Assembly (NCBI GenBank): GCA_964614375.1 | Contig: CAZTLI010000372.1 | Location: forward strand, 1 to 5,675 | DNA length: 5,675 bases | Reading direction: 5' to 3' | From: CAZTLI01 sp964614375 | GTDB lineage: Bacteria; Chloroflexota; Anaerolineae; Aggregatilineales; Phototrophicaceae | Part shown: piece by piece, positions 1 to 4,561 of the stretch | How positions within the stretch are numbered: position 1 is the first letter of the stretch | How the letters are laid out: each line of letters opens with the position of its first letter | Translations under genes and position numbers: made by a program | Notes under the pieces: generated by a model | What the model was told of the DNA's origin: nothing | Seen by the model: only the letters and a program-made list of their open reading frames with translations | Database searches by the model: none

Positions 1-633
1 GTCCATCGCACGTTCGTAATGGTCGTCGCTGCTGTCGGATTTATCATATTCTGCTTGAATCGCATCGAGCAGGCGTCCGGCGTTGGCGTGGATATGGGCG
101 ACGATGCTCACAAGTTTGCCGGGGCGATTGTCCGCGCCCGGTTTTTCGACGATTGCCGTGATGCGGTTATCAGCATCGACAGTCAAGTATCCACCCGGGA
201 AATAGGCTTCCATTTCACAGCCTGCGAGATAGGTGGCGGAAGGGTCGTCCCGATAGGCTTTCAGCATCGCCTGGTGCAGCGCATCTTCGACCACATCATG
301 CACCTGCACAGCATAAATGGGTGAATCGCGACGGTTGGTCATCAGCGGCTCGATTCGCAGCAGCGCGTCACCCTGACCTCTGGGGTCGTCCTGCACCACA
401 ATATCAATGTGCATATCGGGCAGCGCACCTGTCACACTGCGGACTTCTTCGACATTATCCGGGCTGGCGATGATGATGGTATCGGTGAATCCGAGTTGGA
501 GATAACGCCGCAGTTGCAGCAGCATCAGCGGTTCGGGGCCAAATGGCAGTAGTAATTTTTGACGCAGAGGCCACATCCGCGATGATGTGCCGCCCGCGAA
601 GATGACGAGAATTGGTGTATCTGGTGTTGACAT
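1..633 (-). CDS. Sugar-phosphate nucleotidyltransferase (NTP_transferase family), N-terminal 211 residues
   Basis: Translating the minus strand from ATG at 633-631 gives an open frame of 211 codons that leaves the window, so the C-terminus is missing. Residues 13-32 carry the nucleotide-binding signature of this GT-A fold family (AGGTSSRMWPL, then K26 and P30 before FG), equivalent to the GGxGTRLxPLTxxxxKPxxP loop. Also visible are a Gly-rich DPRGQGDALL segment (83-92), the presumed metal-site region VHDVVED (111-117), and VEKPG (162-166), which matches the conserved EKP sugar-phosphate motif. Enzymes of this family join an NTP to a sugar-1-phosphate to make an activated NDP-sugar in the cytoplasm. 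The sugar and nucleotide cannot be assigned here. The start is supported by GGAG nine bases upstream (643-646 on the plus strand) and a TATAAT box further up. It is separated from the GNAT gene by about 355 bases and is probably its own transcript. Confidence 0.85.
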   Translation of the reverse strand, partial: MSTPDTPILVIFAGGTSSRMWPLRQKLLLPFGPEPLMLLQLRRYLQLGFTDTIIIASPDNVEEVRSVTGALPDMHIDIVVQDDPRGQGDALLRIEPLMTNRRDSPIYAVQVHDVVEDALHQAMLKAYRDDPSATYLAGCEMEAYFPGGYLTVDADNRITAIVEKPGADNRPGKLVSIVAHIHANAGRLLDAIQAEYDKSDSSDDHYERAMD

Positions 634-674
634 GAGGGGTTACTCCATTCGCGCGCCCATGCGTAGCAGACCAC

Positions 675-680
675 ATTATA
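675..680 (-). promoter_or_regulatory. Candidate -10 box for the nucleotidyltransferase gene
   Basis: Read on the minus strand the sequence is a perfect TATAAT, about 40 bases upstream of the ATG at 633, which would leave a short leader containing the GGAG ribosome-binding site. No good -35 hexamer lies 16-18 bases upstream (TGTTTT at 17), so this rests on the -10 alone. Confidence 0.35.
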
Positions 681-726
681 AACCACAGCGAGCGCAGAAA
701 ACACAGAGATCAGGGTCAAAAACTGT

Positions 727-820
727 TTTTTAACGGTGTTCAAAGAAGTGAAGGTCGTTCACTAATGTTCGGCGCGTATGTCAGTTGAATTCTGAACCTT
801 GTTCACTTTTTAACGGTGTT
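727..820. repeat. 14-base direct repeat, two copies with 80-base periodicity
   Basis: TTTTTAACGGTGTT occurs identically at 727-740 and 807-820, with 66 bases between copies. The intervening DNA contains two small palindromes (747-763 and 793-805), each with a GTTCA-like half. The pair could be a target-site duplication around a small remnant, a local duplication, or a pair of protein-binding sites. The sequence does not decide between these. Confidence 0.6.
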
Positions 821-989
821 TGATTTATATTGGCTGCTGGCATCTGGCGGATAGCAAATTTCGACCATCCAGCGACAGCATACCCGGCGCGGTGACGATA
901 CCTATCACAAGTCTAGCAAGTGTGTGCATGGCCTGTTCCTTGTTGTCCCGCACTGAGATCGCACCAAATCTGCACGCCATGCACCTGGT

Positions 990-1760
990 CTATTTCGATT
1001 CGACGCCTTTGAGAAAGTAGGCCGTGTATTCGCCAAGTGGTGTATAGCCCAGTTTTTCTGCCAGACCGCATGATGCTTTGTTGGCGGCGTCCCAGTGGGG
1101 GTCGATGCGGCGTTCCAAACACCATTCGAGCAGCTTGCACGCCAGCGCCGTCGCTATCCCTTTGCGATGATGGTCGAAATTGACGAAGATGCTAATTTCT
1201 ATCGCATCACTCGCGACCAGGCTGGAATATGCCCCACCGAGATTGTCATCCCCATCCACCAGCGTGAAGCCGATTCCACGCCCCACAAAATCCTGCGGGG
1301 AATCGAAGTTGGCAAAGTCGAGATACGGCTCGGTCAGGCGATTAGCGAGGTCAAAGTCCACCTGCCGCACATGTGCTGTATAGGGATTGGCCTGCGCGAG
1401 TCTGCGGATGTGGTCGAGTGACAGTGAATCAGACGCAAAACGATAGCGTGTCGTTTTGACCAATCGTTCACCAAAGACCGATTGCAGCACGTCATGCCAG
1501 CCATCGACACCCGCCATCAGCAAGCCGCTGCTGATTCCACGCAGCATCGCTTTGCCGGACTCACTGGTGAAATCTCCTGCGAAATAGTGAAAAAAGCCAT
1601 CGGTGATGATGAAGGCGCGCGGCGCAGCTGCCGAATCGACATAGGCCATGCCGTGCTGGTCTTCGAGAATGCACTGAATGACAATATCCACACGCGGCAC
1701 CGTGGCGAATGCGCGTGCCAGCACGAGTCGATTAGAACGGGTTAACGGGTAGGGAATCAT
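990..1760 (-). CDS. GNAT-family N-acetyltransferase (GNAT_acetyltran type)
   Basis: A 256-residue cytoplasmic protein. The C-terminal half is a GNAT fold: RGIGFTL (161-167), strand EISIFVNFD (188-196), the acetyl-CoA pyrophosphate loop HHRKGIATAL (197-206), and PHWDAANKASCGLAEKLGYTPLGEY (221-245). That order, and especially WDxxNxxSxxLAEKLGY, is typical of the GNAT_acetyltran (PF12746) group rather than the short Acetyltransf_1 proteins. The roughly 110 residues before it form the poorly conserved N-terminal half common to that group. The enzyme should transfer acetyl from acetyl-CoA to an amine, but the acceptor is unknown. The start is supported by AGAGG seven bases upstream of ATG. It begins 57 bases after the ABC transporter stop on the same strand, so co-transcription is likely. 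A weak internal promoter (TTAACA, 18 bases, TTTATT, minus strand) could also exist in that gap. A detoxification role alongside the exporter is only an inference from neighbourhood. Confidence 0.85.
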   Translation of the reverse strand: MIPYPLTRSNRLVLARAFATVPRVDIVIQCILEDQHGMAYVDSAAAPRAFIITDGFFHYFAGDFTSESGKAMLRGISSGLLMAGVDGWHDVLQSVFGERLVKTTRYRFASDSLSLDHIRRLAQANPYTAHVRQVDFDLANRLTEPYLDFANFDSPQDFVGRGIGFTLVDGDDNLGGAYSSLVASDAIEISIFVNFDHHRKGIATALACKLLEWCLERRIDPHWDAANKASCGLAEKLGYTPLGEYTAYFLKGVESK

Positions 1761-1817
1761 TGCTGACCTCTATGTTGTGGAAAATCGGTTTAATAAACAC
1801 TGTTGAACTATCTGGTG

Positions 1818-3566
1818 TTAAATCCGCAACTGCATATCGTATAGATTGGCATACGTGCCTTCTTGTGCGATGAGTTCGTCGTGTGTCCCTTGCTCATAGA
1901 TGCCATCATCGGTCAGCACCACAATCCGTCCCGCGCTGCGAATGGTAGACAGGCGATGGGCGATGACGATGGTCGTGCGATTGCGCGTCAACTGCTCCAT
2001 CGACTGCTGCACGGCTTTTTCACTCTCGTTATCGAGGGCGCTGGTCGCTTCGTCGAAAATGATGATGGGCGGATTTTTCAAAAACACGCGGGCGATGCTC
2101 AGGCGCTGTTTTTGGCCGCCAGAGAGTTTTACACCGCGCTGACCGATGTGTGTCTGATAACCATCGGGCAGGGTCATGATGAAATCGTGGGCATGGGCCT
2201 GTTGCGCTGCGGCGACGATTTCCGCGTGTGTGGCGTCCAATTTGCCATAGCGGATGTTGTCGGCGACGGTTCCAGCGAAGAGATAAACATCCTGATGCAC
2301 GACGCCGATGTGCCCGCGCAGCGAACGCAAGCATATCTCGCGGATATTCACGCCATCGAGCAGAATCTGGCCTTCGGTCACATCATAAAAGCGCGGAATG
2401 AGCGAACACAACGTCGTCTTACCCACACCCGATGACCCGACCAGCGCGACATACTCCCCGGCTTTGATGTCCAGCGAGACATTTTTCAACACCGCGCCCG
2501 TGTCGTCTTTATAGCTGAAGCTGACATTCTTGAACTGGATATTGCCCTGCACCTGCGCCAGTGCTATCGCATGGGGTGAATCTTGAATATCGGGTGCGAT
2601 TTCCATAATGTCCATGAAGCGGTTGAAGCCCGTGATGCCTTCCTGATACAGGCGGGAAAAATTGACCAAACGCTCAACCGGTTCTACGAGGATGCCGATA
2701 TACAGTAAAACGGTCAGCAAATCGGCTGAATCCAACCACTCATTCAAGATGGCGATGCCACCGTAAACAATGACAGCGATGGTCATCAGTTGCGTCAAGC
2801 CCTTCATCCCGGCGTCGAAGTAGGCCGAGCTTTTGTAGTCGTCGCGGCGGCTTTCGAGAAAGCGGTCATTTTCGTGCGTGAATTTCTGGTGCTCGACGGC
2901 TTCGTTGGTGAATGACTGGACGACACGAATGCCCGACAGGGTATCTTCGACCTGTGCGTTGATGTCGCCGATGCGTTCCCGGCTTTTACGGATGGCGATG
3001 TTCATTTTGCGATTGAAATGAAAGGCATAGAGGATCATCACAGGCACAAACAAAAAGACCATCACCGTAATTTGCACGTTGATGGTCAACGAGAAGCCGA
3101 ATACGCCCAGCAATATCAGGATGCCAATGGCGAGGTCTTCGGGGCCATGATGATAAAATTCCGCCAACCAGAACAGGTCATTGGTGATGCGCGACATCAA
3201 CTGCCCGACGCGGGTGTTATCGTAAAAGCGGAACGAGAGCTTCTGATAATGTGTGAAGAGTTCCTGGCGCATATCGCGTTCCATCACCGCGCCCATCAGG
3301 TGCCCGCGATAATCCACGAATATCAAACAGGCCGTATGCACCGCTACTAAGACCAGCATCACCACACCCATCGTCAGCATCAGTTCCAGCGCATTGGGTG
3401 GATTGGCTTCCAGCACATCTTTGGTGATATAGCGCGCACAGAGGGGGAGAATCAACCGCACTGCCGATACGATAAACGCGCAGGCTAAATCGGCAAGCAG
3501 CAGTCTGCGATAGGGGCGATAATACGATAGAAATTTCCTGAGGCGCGAATTCAACAGGTTCTCCAC
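1818..3566 (-). CDS. ABC exporter half-transporter, fused membrane and ATPase domains (MsbA/LmrA-like)
   Basis: A 582-residue protein with the usual exporter layout. The type-1 exporter membrane domain covers about residues 10-320, with six hydrophobic segments near 22-45, 62-85, 143-163, 165-185, 258-278 and 280-300. The nucleotide-binding domain covers about 340-582. ATPase motifs are all intact: A-loop Tyr352, Walker A GSSGVGKTT (377-385), Q-loop Gln425, signature LSGGQ (481-485), Walker B IIIFDE (501-506) with catalytic Glu506, D-loop SALD (509-512) and switch His537. Length matches a full half-transporter, which should work as a homodimer, or a heterodimer with a partner not seen here, in the cytoplasmic membrane. 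Substrate (lipid, peptide or drug) cannot be read from sequence. The frame opens with GTG at 3566 after an in-frame TGA, with no clear ribosome site. A TTG four codons later (3554-3552) is preceded by GGAG at six bases and may be the true start. Confidence 0.93.
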   Translation of the reverse strand: MENLLNSRLRKFLSYYRPYRRLLLADLACAFIVSAVRLILPLCARYITKDVLEANPPNALELMLTMGVVMLVLVAVHTACLIFVDYRGHLMGAVMERDMRQELFTHYQKLSFRFYDNTRVGQLMSRITNDLFWLAEFYHHGPEDLAIGILILLGVFGFSLTINVQITVMVFLFVPVMILYAFHFNRKMNIAIRKSRERIGDINAQVEDTLSGIRVVQSFTNEAVEHQKFTHENDRFLESRRDDYKSSAYFDAGMKGLTQLMTIAVIVYGGIAILNEWLDSADLLTVLLYIGILVEPVERLVNFSRLYQEGITGFNRFMDIMEIAPDIQDSPHAIALAQVQGNIQFKNVSFSYKDDTGAVLKNVSLDIKAGEYVALVGSSGVGKTTLCSLIPRFYDVTEGQILLDGVNIREICLRSLRGHIGVVHQDVYLFAGTVADNIRYGKLDATHAEIVAAAQQAHAHDFIMTLPDGYQTHIGQRGVKLSGGQKQRLSIARVFLKNPPIIIFDEATSALDNESEKAVQQSMEQLTRNRTTIVIAHRLSTIRSAGRIVVLTDDGIYEQGTHDELIAQEGTYANLYDMQLRI

Positions 3567-3593
3567 AAGCAGACCGGATAATCAACGCGGGAG

Positions 3594-3599
3594 ATTATA
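3594..3599 (-). promoter_or_regulatory. Candidate -10 box for the ABC transporter gene
   Basis: Read on the minus strand this is a perfect TATAAT, 27 bases upstream of the GTG at 3566 and 39 bases upstream of the alternative TTG. A transcript start about seven bases downstream would give a leader of roughly 20-30 bases. No convincing -35 element lies at the right spacing (TAGGCG at 17 bases). Confidence 0.4.
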
Positions 3600-3710
3600 C
3601 GCTAGAAAACTAATTTCGCCTATAGTGAACTCTTATGAGCCGTTGAGGTATACTCTGCCGTTTTATCGCGTATCTATTCACGCAGCCGTCAGATTTTGCC
3701 TGTTCTCATG

Positions 3711-3922
3711 GCTGAAAACCTGACACTTTTGTGCAAGGTGTCGTTTGCGCCACAGGGCCACGTCCACTGAAGTGGACAATGTTTGTCGTGCCAAACGCAC
3801 CCTTTGCTGAGCGTGTCAGCGTCAGATGACGTGGTTTTCGGGCAGGCGCACGTTTTAACGTGTGGCGGAACAAGCGCAACTGTTGCCGGTGTATGTTTTG
3901 CTGAATGGGTCAGGCTCTCAGC
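3711..3922. mobile_element. MITE-like non-autonomous element with terminal inverted repeats
   Basis: The left end GCTGAAAACCTGACAC (3711-3726) and the reverse complement of the right end, GCTGAGAGCCTGACCC (3907-3922), agree at 13 of 16 positions. Directly outside both ends stands TCTCATG (3704-3710 and 3923-3929), which reads as a 7-base target-site duplication. The match runs on by GC to nine bases, because the left end itself begins with GC. The 212 bases between hold no plausible gene: the frames across it look random. They do hold several hairpins: GTCCACT-GA-AGTGGAC (3762-3777), CGTCA-GA-TGACG (3820-3831), CACGTT-TT-AACGTG (3849-3862) and GCAAC-T-GTTGC (3876-3886). Small size, inverted ends, flanking duplication and no transposase are the definition of a MITE. 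The parent insertion-sequence family cannot be named from this copy. It lies between divergently transcribed genes, a typical tolerated site. Confidence 0.65.
3714..3839. repeat. Long nested imperfect inverted repeat (extended hairpin) inside the MITE-like element
   Basis: Successive segments pair in nested order. GAAAAC (3714-3719) pairs with GTTTTC (3834-3839). CTGACAC (3720-3726) pairs with GTGTCAG (3813-3819). GCAA plus GGTG (3733-3740) pairs with CACC and TTGC (3798-3801 and 3804-3807, two-base bulge). CGTTTG (3742-3747) pairs with CAAACG (3792-3797). The apex is GTCCACT-GA-AGTGGAC (3762-3777). A side hairpin, CGTCA-GA-TGACG (3820-3831), sits on the right arm between the first two stems, giving a three-way-junction shape. 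This could be cruciform DNA structure of a transposable element or a folded RNA if transcribed. Confidence 0.65.
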
Positions 3923-3938
3923 TCTCATGGCGGCCCCG

Positions 3939-4001
3939 CCCCTAAATCCTCTGCCCCCTTTTCTCGTCAACGGGGAAGGGACGGGGATGGGGATTTGGAG
4001 G
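3939..4001. repeat. GC-rich imperfect palindrome, probable dispersed repeat
   Basis: CCCCTAAATCC (3939-3949) faces GGATTTGGAGG (3991-4001), pairing at ten of eleven positions counting one G-T. The centre is pyrimidine-rich on the left (CCCCCTTTTCTC) and purine-rich on the right (GGGGAAGGG, ACGGGG). The text resembles the GC-rich palindromic filler that recurs between genes in many Chloroflexota and cyanobacterial genomes. That resemblance is from memory and needs a genome search. Base composition differs sharply from the AT-rich promoter that follows. Confidence 0.5.
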
Positions 4002-4057
4002 CAGGCGTATGGATAGCTGAATAGCTACCTTTTCAATGTCTCTTTTATTCAAAAACG

Positions 4058-4086
4058 TTGACAGACACAACAAACCCTGATATTAT
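4058..4086 (+). promoter_or_regulatory. Strong sigma70-type promoter of the metal-sensor gene
   Basis: TTGACA (4058-4063), a perfect -35, is followed after exactly 17 bases by TATTAT (4081-4086), five of six to the -10 consensus. Transcription should start near 4092-4094, giving a leader of about 25 bases before ATG at 4116. The ArsR-type operator at 4084-4105 overlaps the -10 and the start point, the standard place for repression. Confidence 0.85.
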
Positions 4087-4105
4087 ATGAAATTATGTTC
4101 ATATA
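4084..4105. promoter_or_regulatory. ArsR/SmtB-family operator, perfect 8-6-8 palindrome
   Basis: TATATGAA (4084-4091), a six-base spacer, then TTCATATA (4098-4105) form a perfect inverted repeat. It fits the known ATATGAA-N6-TTCATAT type of site bound by SmtB, CadC and CzrA-like repressors. It overlaps the -10 box and the predicted transcription start of the adjacent sensor gene, so autorepression that is relieved by metal is the natural reading. Confidence 0.82.
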
Positions 4106-4115
4106 TTCAGGTTTA

Positions 4116-4478
4116 ATGATGAATCCAACATTTCAGTCACATCCATGCGGAGATGTCTTGCAGGATGAGCCGCATATCGCAGAAGAAGATGTATTAGATG
4201 AAGAAAAAGCGGCAAGCCTGGCTGAATTATTCCGCGCCATGGGCGACGCCAATAGAATGCGGATTGTGGGGTTGTTGCTCCATCACGAATTATGTGTTCA
4301 CGATGTTGCGGTACTGCTGGAGATGAGTCAATCAGCCGTGTCTCATCAAATGAGATCACTCCGGCAAATGCGTCTGGTCAAATCTCGAAAAGAGGGACGG
4401 CATGTGTACTATACGCTTGATGACGATCATGTGCGTCAGGTCTTTCAGATCGGTTTAGAACACGTCGAATGCGGATAG
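4116..4478 (+). CDS. ArsR/SmtB-family metal-sensing transcriptional repressor
   Basis: A 120-residue winged-helix protein that should dimerise, bind the TGAA-N6-TTCA operators on either side, and release DNA when metal binds. The core begins LAELFRAMGDANRMRIVGLL. The alpha3 motif ELCVHD (58-63) and recognition helix SQSAVSHQMRSLRQMRLV (71-88) follow, then the wing around KEGRHVYYTL. The C-terminal helix holds Asp103, His105 and His116 at SmtB alpha5 spacing, with Cys119 where SmtB has Glu120. Cys11 near the N-terminus plus Cys60 and His62 could form a second, alpha3N-type site. This points to a Zn/Cd/Pb/Co sensor rather than arsenic. The frame is open from ATG at 4095, but that codon lies inside the operator and next to the transcription start. 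ATG at 4116 or 4119, with AGG at 4109-4111, is preferred. The adjacent efflux ATPase confirms a metal-resistance role. Confidence 0.92.
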   Translation: MMNPTFQSHPCGDVLQDEPHIAEEDVLDEEKAASLAELFRAMGDANRMRIVGLLLHHELCVHDVAVLLEMSQSAVSHQMRSLRQMRLVKSRKEGRHVYYTLDDDHVRQVFQIGLEHVECG

Positions 4479-4491
4479 AATCCGCTTTTTT
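4471..4491 (+). terminator. Rho-independent terminator overlapping the sensor gene stop codon
   Basis: GCGGAT (4471-4476), loop AGA, ATCCGC (4480-4485), then six T (4486-4491). The stem is short but perfect and the T-tract is immediate. The TAG stop codon of the repressor (4476-4478) lies in the hairpin, so terminating ribosomes could affect its folding. It should reduce read-through into the ATPase gene. Confidence 0.75.
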
Positions 4492-4498
4492 AGAAAAA

Positions 4499-4524
4499 TA
4501 CCTGAATTTGTGTTCATATATTCA
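4499..4524. promoter_or_regulatory. Second ArsR-type operator-like site upstream of the ATPase gene
   Basis: TGAA (4503-4506), six bases, TTCA (4513-4516) repeat the core of the operator at 4084-4105. The right half extends as TTCATATATTCA, and the 14 bases TGTTCATATATTCA (4511-4524) are identical to 4096-4109. The left arm is degenerate (ATACCTGAA). It lies between the terminator and the ATPase start, and TATATT (4517-4522) could act as a -10 of a second promoter, although no good -35 is present. Confidence 0.6.
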
Positions 4525-4561
4525 TAAATGAGACCCTGTATCACTGGTTGGAGCGAAGGTA

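Larger units (their letters stand above)
634..989. other. Intergenic region without a convincing gene
   Basis: This stretch lies between the GNAT stop and the nucleotidyltransferase start. No open frame on either strand has recognisable protein character. A 51-codon minus-strand frame (980-825, ATG 9 bases after the GNAT stop) is open but not recognised. Short symmetric sites are present: AAAAAC-T-GTTTTT at 718-730, AGTGAA-N5-TTCACT at 747-763, TGAAC-CTT-GTTCA at 793-805, and a 9-base inverted pair GTGCATGGC (923-931) with GCCATGCAC (976-984). No stem followed by a T-tract is seen downstream of the GNAT gene, so its transcript end is unresolved. Confidence 0.6.

Noticed and set aside
923..984. 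A 9-base inverted pair GTGCATGGC/GCCATGCAC after the GNAT gene, considered as a terminator
   Set aside because: The loop is 44 bases and no T-tract follows on the minus strand. A match this long is not rare by chance over this span.
820..1020. A 66-codon plus-strand frame crossing the GNAT stop
   Set aside because: No recognisable motif or ribosome site, and it overlaps the end of a well-supported gene on the other strand.
1863..2435. A 190-codon plus-strand frame opposite the ABC transporter ATPase domain
   Set aside because: It is antisense to a gene with every ABC motif intact. Its long open state follows from the codon bias of the true gene.
3626..3654. A possible plus-strand promoter (TGAACT, 17 bases, TATACT) that could transcribe the element region
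   Set aside because: The -35 matches only three of six, and no gene or transcript evidence supports it. Kept only as a note.
3689..4016. Open frames on both strands across the intergenic region (about 77-93 codons)
   Set aside because: They run through the mobile element and the GC-rich palindrome, have no ribosome site or recognisable protein pattern, and are explained by repeat sequence.
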